A program made the position numbers and the translations under genes. From positions 1-9,901 of the forward strand of contig CAKTUS010000097.1 of the NCBI GenBank assembly GCA_934621485.1: a stretch of DNA of 9,901 nucleotides, read 5' to 3'. Below, piece after piece: positions 1 through 5,910 of this stretch. This DNA comes from an uncultured Clostridia bacterium. GTDB lineage: Bacteria > Bacillota > Clostridia > Christensenellales > Aristaeellaceae. The notes beneath the pieces were generated by a model, which was not told the DNA's origin, made no database searches, and saw only the letters and a list, made by a program, of their open reading frames with translations. Position 1 is the first letter of the stretch, and the number at the start of each line of letters is the position of its first letter.

Positions 1-86
1 TTACTGGGCCTGCCTTGACCCTGACTCTTTCTTGCGGATTCTTTTCGGCTGATTCTTAAATGCTGTTGCCCTGCCCCGATTTCCCC

Positions 87-115
87 TTGCGCTTTTCTGG
101 AAAGAATGGTTTAAT
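87..115 (+). promoter_or_regulatory. Candidate sigma-A type promoter for rbgA operon
   Basis: A possible -35 TTGCGC (87-92; only the TTG matches consensus) lies 17 bases from a -10 TTTAAT (110-115; 5 of 6 match TATAAT). The bases TGG just before the -10 give an extended -10 (TGn), which can compensate for a weak -35. Transcription would start near 122, leaving a leader of about 45 bases before rbgA. This is visual pattern matching only, and read-through from an upstream gene is equally possible. Confidence 0.35.
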
Positions 116-152
116 AAGCTGAATGATTTTCTTTAAGAATTTTTTGTTTGCG

Positions 153-159
153 AAAGGAG
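153..159 (+). promoter_or_regulatory. Ribosome binding site fixing the TTG start of rbgA
   Basis: AAAGGAG lies 8 bases before the TTG at 168, an ideal spacing. The in-frame ATG at 123 lies upstream of this site and the TTG at 162 is only two bases from it, so neither fits. The choice also places the family's N-terminal IQW-PGHM signature at residues 3-10, as in Bacillus RbgA. Confidence 0.8.
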
Positions 160-167
160 TTTTGATT

Positions 168-1040
168 TTGGATATCCAGTGGTATCCTGGGCATATGGCG
201 AAGGCGAAGCGTTTGCTTAGCGCTCAGTTGGGAAAGGTGGATTTGGTCATTGAATTGTGTGATGCGCGCCTGCCCCTTTCCAGCCGAAATCCAGCTCTGG
301 ACGCATTGATTTGCCACAAGCGCCGCGTGCTGCTGCTTTGCAAGGCGGATTTGGCTGAAAACGCCAAAACACAGCAGTGGCTTGCCTATTTTCGCCAGGC
401 CGGGCTGGAGGCTATGGCCTATGACAAAAGCCCTGCCAAAACCAAGCAGGCTAAGCAGCTGATTGAACAGGCAGCCCATGACGTGCTGGAGCGCAACCAG
501 CGTCGCGGGATTCAAAAGACCCTGCGGGCTATGGTTGTGGGCGTACCCAACGTGGGCAAAAGTACCTTTATCAACCGGCTGTACGGGGGCAGCATTGCCA
601 AAACCGGCGATCGTCCCGGCGTAACCAAGAGCAATCAGTGGGTGAAGGTGTCTCCCTATCTGGAGGTGCTGGATACCCCGGGCATGCTGTGGCCCAAGCT
701 GAATGATCAGCAGGCCGCCACGCGCCTTGCCTACATCGGCACCATCAAGGATGCGGTGTACGACCAGTATGAGTTGTGTGTGAATCTTTTGGAGGATTTG
801 CTTGCCGCCATGCCCGAAGCAACGGCGGAGCGCTACAAAATCAAAGACGCTTCGCTGAATGGGTACGCCTTGCTGGAAGAAGTTTGCCGCGGAAGGGGTT
901 TTTTGATGCGGGGCGGCGTATGCGACCTGGATCGGGCCTGCGCCGTGATTTTGGATGAATTTAGGGAAGGCAAGGTGGGCAAGCTCACTTTGGAGTTGCC
1001 GCCCAAAGCCGCTGAAAAGGAGAACGGGGAACATGCCTAA
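168..1040 (+). CDS. rbgA: Ribosome biogenesis GTPase RbgA (YlqF), circularly permuted
   Basis: RbgA is a cytoplasmic GTPase that binds a late 50S precursor and promotes its final maturation. The 290-residue product (Bacillus subtilis about 282) shows the permuted motif order of the family. The N-terminal PGHM carries His9, the catalytic histidine of the B. subtilis enzyme. A G4 position follows at 58-61, then G1 GVPNVGKS at 125-132, the TGDRPGVT G2 region at 146-153 and G3 DTPG at 169-172. The C-terminal RNA-binding domain covers about 200-280, including the conserved LMRGG patch near 246-250. The G4 reads CKAD instead of NKxD, replacing the asparagine that normally recognises guanine; the rest of the protein looks intact. 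The start is TTG, chosen from the ribosome binding site. The last codons overlap rnhB by 8 bases, so the two genes are probably translated in a coupled way. Confidence 0.95.
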   Translation: MDIQWYPGHMAKAKRLLSAQLGKVDLVIELCDARLPLSSRNPALDALICHKRRVLLLCKADLAENAKTQQWLAYFRQAGLEAMAYDKSPAKTKQAKQLIEQAAHDVLERNQRRGIQKTLRAMVVGVPNVGKSTFINRLYGGSIAKTGDRPGVTKSNQWVKVSPYLEVLDTPGMLWPKLNDQQAATRLAYIGTIKDAVYDQYELCVNLLEDLLAAMPEATAERYKIKDASLNGYALLEEVCRGRGFLMRGGVCDLDRACAVILDEFREGKVGKLTLELPPKAAEKENGEHA

Positions 1041-1674
1041 GCCGTCCGAAAAAAGGCTGGCCCATTTCCGTGAGCTGGTAGCCTATGATGGTCAGTACCC
1101 TGCTTTTGGCACGTCGCTCGCAGGGATGGACGAGGCGGGCCGCGGGCCGCTGTTTGGCAATGTAGTGGCGGCTTGCGTGATTATGCCAAGCCAGCCTTTG
1201 TATGAGTGGATTGATGACAGCAAAAAGCTGAGCGCCAAGCGGCGCGAGGAACTGTACGAGTGTATTTGCGCCTCTGCTCTCTATGTGGGCGTTGGCGAAG
1301 CGACGCCGGAGGAAATCGACGGCATGAACATTTTGAACGCGACCAGGCTGGCCATGGAGCGCGCCGCTGAAAACGCCCCGGCTACGCTGTGCATTGTGGA
1401 CGCCGTTCGGGAACTGTATCTGCCGTTTCCAACGCACGCCGTCATCAAGGGCGATGCCACCAGCTACAACGTGGCGGCCGCCAGCATCGTGGCTAAGGTA
1501 ACAAGGGATCGCCAAATGCTTCGCTATGCTAAGTATTACCCGCAATACGGACTGGACCGCAATATGGGGTACGGCACAGCGGAGCATATTGCCGCACTGC
1601 GCGCTTTCGGCCCAACACCCAAGCACCGCAAAACCTTTATTGGTCATTTTGTCGAAGAGGAAGCGAACGGATGA
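1033..1674 (+). CDS. rnhB: Ribonuclease HII
   Basis: RNase HII cuts the RNA strand of RNA/DNA hybrids and removes single ribonucleotides misincorporated into DNA; it works in the cytoplasm on the chromosome. The 213-residue product has all four catalytic acids: Asp33 and Glu34 in MDEAGRGPLFG, Asp123 in IVDAV and Asp141 in KGDATS. The 18-residue spacing between the last two equals that in the E. coli enzyme. The AAASIVAKVTRDR helix (148-160) and the C-terminal MGYGT...H...FGPTPKHR block (about 172-198) are also family-typical. The ATG at 1033 is preceded by AAAAGGAG at 1015-1022, so the longer in-frame extension starting at 955 is not needed. Length is normal, without the N-terminal extension of B. 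subtilis RnhB. The gene starts inside rbgA and its stop overlaps the start of the next gene (ATGA). Confidence 0.96.
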   Translation: MPKPSEKRLAHFRELVAYDGQYPAFGTSLAGMDEAGRGPLFGNVVAACVIMPSQPLYEWIDDSKKLSAKRREELYECICASALYVGVGEATPEEIDGMNILNATRLAMERAAENAPATLCIVDAVRELYLPFPTHAVIKGDATSYNVAAASIVAKVTRDRQMLRYAKYYPQYGLDRNMGYGTAEHIAALRAFGPTPKHRKTFIGHFVEEEANG

Positions 1675-4600
1675 AGCGTTATCTCTCGTTGGTTTTGGCT
1701 ATTCTGTTATCGCTGCTGCCCCTTGGCGCATTAGGGGAAAACCTTTTGGCCAATGGCGGCTTTGAATCGGTGGACACAGCCGGCCAGCCGGAAGGATGGT
1801 ATCAAACGGCTTACCGTTCTCAGGCCGGCTATTCCCGCATGGGTGTTAGTACGCAGCAGGTTCACTCCGGCCAATACAGCGCTGTGATTGAAAATGCCTC
1901 CAGCAATGACGCCCGGTTGGTTTGCACCGTGCCGGTAGAGCCAGAAACCCTGTACAAGCTTTCCGGGTACGTGCTTGTGGAACGCATGGAGGATCTGGGT
2001 AACGGCGCCAATTTTGCCATTGAGGATATCTATGCCTGTTCCGCAGGGCTTTTTGATACGGAAGGTCAGTGGACCTACCTGGAATGGTACGGCGAAACCG
2101 GACAGGGGCAGACAGAGCTTACCTTCGGCATCCGCGTAGGCGGCTACAGCGCTGAAAGCATCGGCAAGGCTTATTTTGACGATATTTGCCTGGAAAAGCT
2201 GGAAACGTTGCCTCAAGGCATCGTTGCAGACCTGTGGTACAACGATGTGCCTTTTTCCAACGCAGATGAGCAGACGACGGCTTCTGAGAGAGCGGGTTCA
2301 CAAAGCGCCGTTCTGTTTTTAGCGCTGGCTATCGTATTTGGGTTCCTGTGCTGCGTGGGATATCCATACGCGCAGCGTTTGAACAAGTCCCAGTCTTTTG
2401 CGCTGCTTTGCGTGGTGATGGCGCTGGCAGCCGGGTTGCGCGTATACCTTGGGTATACGGTGCCGGGCTACGAAGTGGACATGAACTGCTTTACCGCCTG
2501 GAGCCTGCGCATGGCTTCCAAGGGACCGGCTGGGTTTTATGAGGCCGATTATTTTTGTGATTATCCGCCCGGCTTTTTGCTGCTGATTTGGCCCGTTGGT
2601 TTATGGATGAACACCATTGGCTGGCAGAGTGCCGCCGCTACGCTGGTTATAAAGACGCTGCCCATTGTATGCGACCTGGCGGGCGCACTGGTTTTGTGGC
2701 GCTTTGCTCAAAAGCGCGTAAAGCCCGGCGCCGCCGTATTCCTGGCGGCGGTTTATGCCCTGAATCCGGCAGTGTTGGTGAACGGAGCCGCCTGGGGCCA
2801 GGTGGACAGCGTTTTGGCGCTGATGATAATGCTGGTGACGCTGCTGGCGCTGAACCAAAACTGGCGGGCCGCTATGCCGCTGTTTATAGCGGCTGCGCTG
2901 ATAAAGCCACAGGCGCTTTTGTTCGCGCCTGTCGGCTTGGCCTGGCTGGTCCTGTGCCTGCTTCATGCTTCGGAAGGAAGAAAAAAGCAATGGAAAGAAG
3001 CGGGAATGGGGGCGCTGCTGGCGTTGGCGGTTGCGCTTGCCATTGTGCTGCCCTTCTCTCTGCGGCAGGATAGTCTGTTTGGCTGGCTGATTGAGCTTTA
3101 TCGTGATACGCTCTCCTCTTATCCCTATGCCACGCTGAATACGGCCAGTCTTTATTATCTGGCAGGGGCAAACTGGCATGGGTTGGAAGAAACGGTTCCC
3201 GAGTGGCTGACGCTCACGGCTTGTATGCTGTTTACCTGCATGGGTGGTTGTTTGCTGTGGAAGCGCAAGGACAAAAAGGCCAAGCTGACGGCGTTTCTAT
3301 GCCTGCTGATGTCGGCGGCGCAATTGGCTTTTTTCCTGGCCGGGGCCAGCTATGCCGTCTTTGGGTATAGCATGATGGCTTTTGCCTTTGCCTTTGCCGT
3401 CATCATCCTGTGTTTTGACAACCGGGCCGGCAGTCTTCCCTTCGCCATGGCGCTGGCGCTGATGGGCGTTTATGTGCTTGGCGTGAAAGTGCATGAGCGT
3501 TATTTATTCTGCGCTCTTTTACTGCTGCTTGTTAGCTATGCACTGTGCCAGGATCGCCGTGTGTTGGCGCTATGCGTTGGTTTTTCACTGACTACCTTTC
3601 TGAACACGGCTATTGTTCTGAACAATTCCATTCTGTATGGTTCCGCCCAGGGGCACCTAAACCTGGACACGCTCGCTCTCAACGATGCTCTTTGTATCGC
3701 TAATCTGCTGCTGCTGGGACTGGGACTGTGGACAGGGCTAACCGGCCGGAAAGAAACGACCATGAGGCCACAGCCCTGTCGAAAGCGCGGTGAGGAAGAC
3801 GATCAGCGCGCTCGCCGGATGCTCTTTGCCCCCAGAGACGCGCGATTGCATCTTGGCTGGAAGGACTACGCCATCATGGGTGCGGCAACCCTGCTGTATG
3901 GCATGCTGGCTTTTACCCATTTGGGCAGCACCAAAGCGCCGCAAACGGCCTGGGTGTCTTCTTCGCCTCAGGAGCAGGTGGTTTTGGATCTGGGCAGCAG
4001 CCAGGCGTTTGAGGTGCTGTATTACGCGGGTGTCAGCTACAACTCGTTTTCCATTGCTGTCAGCCAGGATGGCGAAAGCTGGTCGGAAAACTACCCGTGT
4101 GAAATGCGGGAGGGGCTGTGCTACCGTTGGCTTTATGCGGTAGAATCCTCCACGGATAACGGGCAAACCACCTTTTCCAGCATCCCTTTGCAGCTTAACG
4201 GCCGTTATCTTCGGCTGAACGCCTTGAGCGCCGGACTGAATCTTTGGGAAATTGTGGCCCGCGACGCTCAGGGCAACCCGCTGTCCATGACTGTGGTAAG
4301 CCATACAGGAGCCAACCCTGACGTGCTGGACGAACCGCTGCCGGTAGAAAATCTGATTGACGAAGCCGATACCTGCACGGGCGAACCCGGCTGGTACAAC
4401 GGCACCTATTTTGACGAAATCTATCACGCACGCACCGCCTATGAGCATCTGCATGGGCAGAAGCCCTATGAAACCACCCATCCGCCGCTTGGAAAACTGC
4501 TGATGGCCGTTGGTATCGCCATCTTTGGAATGACGCCCTTTGGCTGGCGCTTTGCCGGCACGTTCTTTGGCGTGCTGATGCTGCCGGCGTTGTATTTGCT

Positions 4601-5885
4601 GGCTAAACAGCTGACGCATAAACGCGGCATTGCCAGCTTGTCCATGCTGGCTTTTGCGCTGGATTTGATGCACTACACCCAAACGCGAATTGCCACTATC
4701 GATTCGTTCCCGGTGTTTTTCATCCTGCTGAGCTATTTATTCATGGTGCGCTATATGCAAACCGATGTATTTGCCGCTGAGGAAAGCCCGAAGCTGCTTA
4801 GCAAAAGCTATTTGTGTACCCTTCTTCCGCTGCTGCTGAGCGGCGTTTGCATGGGGCTGTCCATCGCCAGCAAATGGATTGGCATTTATTCCGCCGTGGG
4901 GCTTGCGCTGCTGTTCTTCCTTACGCTGCACCGGCAGTGGCGAGTCAGCTATCTGGCCAGCGGCCTAAGCGAGCAGGACTGTCAAAGCGCCGCCGCGCGC
5001 TGCCGGGTCGCCCGGCAGCTAACCATGAAGCGTATGCTGGTTACCTGCCTGTTCTGCGTGGGATTCTTTGTGTTGATTCCCTGCGTGATTTACTATTTGT
5101 GTTACATTCCTTACCTGTCGCCTACCGGGCCGGTAACCCTATCCAGGGTTATCGATGCGCAAATCGGCATGCTGCATTACCACAGCACTCCCGGTTTGGG
5201 CATGGATCATCCCTTCCAGTCGCCCTGGTGGCAGTGGCCCTTCATTTTGAAGCCCATGTGGTTTGCTCAGGATAAATACGAACCGGCAGACTATGCCTCC
5301 ACCATCATGTGTATGGGAAACCCCTGGGTGTATGTTCTGGGCGCACTTGCCATGCTTGTTGTGCTCGGGGTGTTCATTGCGCGGCTTTTCAAGCGCCGCT
5401 TCGCGCTTTCCATTGATGTGGACGACCAGGATGAGGGAATGACGGTTTTGGTGATTTCCATTGGCTTCCTGGCCCAATACCTGCCTTGGGTGCTGGTGCC
5501 GCGAAGCATGTATATGTACCATTATTTTGCCAGCGTGCCTTTCATCATTCTGGCCACCATGGTTTGTTTGCGCTGGCTGGGAAAAACTCATCCGGCCGTG
5601 AGGTATGCGCTGCTTGGCGTTTGGATTGTGGCGATTGAAGCGCTGTGCGTATCGCAATTTGCCTGGCCGCTGTGGCCGATGCTGCTGGCAGACGGCTTGT
5701 ATGCGCTGGCAGTTGTCTGGGATCGTAAAACGGCGCGTAAACCGCTGGCAACCTATGGCTTACCGGTTGGTTATGTGTTGTTTGCGGCAGCTTTCTTTGT
5801 AATGTTTTTCCCCTATGCGTCTGGATGGCTAACCAGCACGGAATGGTTGGACGCCATGAAGTGGTTCTCAAAGCTTTATTACTGA
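1671..5885 (+). CDS. Tandem GT-C glycosyltransferase: CBM-like domain, Gpi18-like module, discoidin-like domain, PMT (GT39) module
   Basis: This is a 1404-residue polytopic membrane protein. Residues 1-22 look like a signal peptide ending at ALG-E. Residues 23-180 resemble a carbohydrate-binding jelly roll (NLLANGGFE... GQPEGW start). A membrane segment lies at 212-231. A first GT-C module covers about 241-690, a basic/acidic cytoplasmic linker 691-730 and a membrane segment 731-750. A discoidin (F5/8 C)-like beta-sandwich spans about 757-868, and a PMT catalytic module 895-1404. GT-C enzymes transfer a sugar from a polyprenyl-phosphate carrier on the outer face of the membrane; the acceptor here (protein, teichoic acid or other glycan) is unknown. 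The positive-inside pattern puts both catalytic loops and both beta-sandwich domains outside. The frame is unbroken; an internal ATG at 3762 (Met698) has only a weak GGAAAG upstream. AGAGGA at 1656-1661 serves the ATG at 1671, which overlaps the rnhB stop. Family assignment is strong, specificity is not known. Confidence 0.88.
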   Translation: MKRYLSLVLAILLSLLPLGALGENLLANGGFESVDTAGQPEGWYQTAYRSQAGYSRMGVSTQQVHSGQYSAVIENASSNDARLVCTVPVEPETLYKLSGYVLVERMEDLGNGANFAIEDIYACSAGLFDTEGQWTYLEWYGETGQGQTELTFGIRVGGYSAESIGKAYFDDICLEKLETLPQGIVADLWYNDVPFSNADEQTTASERAGSQSAVLFLALAIVFGFLCCVGYPYAQRLNKSQSFALLCVVMALAAGLRVYLGYTVPGYEVDMNCFTAWSLRMASKGPAGFYEADYFCDYPPGFLLLIWPVGLWMNTIGWQSAAATLVIKTLPIVCDLAGALVLWRFAQKRVKPGAAVFLAAVYALNPAVLVNGAAWGQVDSVLALMIMLVTLLALNQNWRAAMPLFIAAALIKPQALLFAPVGLAWLVLCLLHASEGRKKQWKEAGMGALLALAVALAIVLPFSLRQDSLFGWLIELYRDTLSSYPYATLNTASLYYLAGANWHGLEETVPEWLTLTACMLFTCMGGCLLWKRKDKKAKLTAFLCLLMSAAQLAFFLAGASYAVFGYSMMAFAFAFAVIILCFDNRAGSLPFAMALALMGVYVLGVKVHERYLFCALLLLLVSYALCQDRRVLALCVGFSLTTFLNTAIVLNNSILYGSAQGHLNLDTLALNDALCIANLLLLGLGLWTGLTGRKETTMRPQPCRKRGEEDDQRARRMLFAPRDARLHLGWKDYAIMGAATLLYGMLAFTHLGSTKAPQTAWVSSSPQEQVVLDLGSSQAFEVLYYAGVSYNSFSIAVSQDGESWSENYPCEMREGLCYRWLYAVESSTDNGQTTFSSIPLQLNGRYLRLNALSAGLNLWEIVARDAQGNPLSMTVVSHTGANPDVLDEPLPVENLIDEADTCTGEPGWYNGTYFDEIYHARTAYEHLHGQKPYETTHPPLGKLLMAVGIAIFGMTPFGWRFAGTFFGVLMLPALYLLAKQLTHKRGIASLSMLAFALDLMHYTQTRIATIDSFPVFFILLSYLFMVRYMQTDVFAAEESPKLLSKSYLCTLLPLLLSGVCMGLSIASKWIGIYSAVGLALLFFLTLHRQWRVSYLASGLSEQDCQSAAARCRVARQLTMKRMLVTCLFCVGFFVLIPCVIYYLCYIPYLSPTGPVTLSRVIDAQIGMLHYHSTPGLGMDHPFQSPWWQWPFILKPMWFAQDKYEPADYASTIMCMGNPWVYVLGALAMLVVLGVFIARLFKRRFALSIDVDDQDEGMTVLVISIGFLAQYLPWVLVPRSMYMYHYFASVPFIILATMVCLRWLGKTHPAVRYALLGVWIVAIEALCVSQFAWPLWPMLLADGLYALAVVWDRKTARKPLATYGLPVGYVLFAAAFFVMFFPYASGWLTSTEWLDAMKWFSKLYY
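2391..3740 (+). other. First catalytic module: Gpi18/PIG-V-like GT-C mannosyltransferase fold
   Basis: This is residues 241-690 of the tandem enzyme. After the first module helix (about 242-261) an outer loop carries GYEVDMNCFTAW, with Asp270 as the likely catalytic acid, then FY (289-290) and DYPPG (297-301). Next come WGQVDS (375-380), the KPQALLFAP stretch (412-420) and KVHERYLF (606-613). This set (acid in loop 1, YPP, WGQ-DS, KPQ, HERY) is what I know from the bacterial 'mannosyltransferase related to Gpi18' group. Roughly a dozen hydrophobic helices follow. The sugar and acceptor cannot be read from sequence. Confidence 0.75.
3381..3398 (+). repeat. In-frame hexanucleotide repeat (TTTGCC)x3
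   Basis: Three perfect copies of TTTGCC encode (Phe-Ala)3 at residues 571-576, inside a hydrophobic helix of the first glycosyltransferase module. The unit is a multiple of three, so slippage would lengthen or shorten the helix by two residues without shifting the frame. Only three copies are present, so instability is expected to be low. Confidence 0.6.
4353..5882 (+). other. Second catalytic module: PMT-type (GT39) O-mannosyltransferase fold
   Basis: This is residues 895-1404 of the tandem enzyme. It has the PMT loop-1 signature NGTYFDEIYHA with the acidic pair Asp915-Glu916, followed by THPPLGKLL (936-944). RIATIDSFP (1006-1014), ASKWIG (1066-1071), LHYHS (1168-1172), SPWWQWP (1184-1190), MGNPW (1215-1219) and PRSMYMYHYF (1277-1286) all match PMT and the PMT four-helix C-terminal domain. 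No MIR domain is seen in the later loops. The natural donor for the family is polyprenyl-phosphate-mannose; whether this member uses it is inference. Confidence 0.88.
4999..5019. repeat. Perfect 9-bp inverted repeat inside the PMT module
   Basis: GCTGCCGGG and CCCGGCAGC are separated by the three bases TCG. The site lies in the coding sequence for residues 1110-1116, a basic cytoplasmic loop of the PMT module. There is no T-run after it, so it is not a standard intrinsic terminator. As RNA it would form a compact GC-rich hairpin. Confidence 0.65.
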
Positions 5886-5895
5886 CGAGCGTGCG

Positions 5896-5903
5896 AAAGA
5901 GGG
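5896..5903 (+). promoter_or_regulatory. Ribosome binding site for the GTG start of yifB
   Basis: AAAGAGGG sits 7 bases before the GTG at 5911 in the only intergenic gap longer than 14 bases inside the operon (25 bases). The nearby GTGs at 5891 and 5904 are in other frames. The gap shows no terminator or promoter that I can support. Confidence 0.7.
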
Positions 5904-5910
5904 TGCGGCT

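Larger units (their letters stand above)
1..167. other. 5' flank without an assignable gene
   Basis: No gene can be supported here. The three forward frames hit stops at 16-18, 50-52 and 57-59. The tail of an upstream gene could therefore end in the first 60 bases, but the short peptides left do not resemble a family I recognise. In particular they do not look like the C-terminus of signal peptidase I (lepB), which often precedes rbgA in Bacillota. The rest holds a candidate promoter and the rbgA ribosome binding site. Confidence 0.6.

Noticed and set aside
130..146. AT-rich inverted repeat followed by six T bases in the rbgA leader, possible attenuator
   Set aside because: The stem is only about 4 bp of weak pairs, and it lies directly before the start of a needed gene; not enough for a terminator.
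123..170. rbgA starting at ATG 123 with a 15-residue extension
   Set aside because: The extension covers the ribosome binding site at 153-159, is hydrophobic and is absent from known RbgA proteins.
111..1034. Long minus-strand open frame opposite rbgA (307 codons)
   Set aside because: It mirrors the codon pattern of rbgA, has no recognisable domain and would overlap a clear gene over its full length.
3738..4682. Minus-strand open frame of 314 codons opposite the fusion seam and discoidin-like region
   Set aside because: It is low-complexity, His/Gln/Arg-rich sequence typical of an antisense shadow. The + strand carries clear PMT motifs across the same bases.
5132..5153. Second inverted repeat in the PMT module (TAACCCT / AGGGTTA with a 4-base loop)
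   Set aside because: Seven perfect pairs plus a G-U and a G-C are expected several times by chance in a 10-kb window; there is no T-run.
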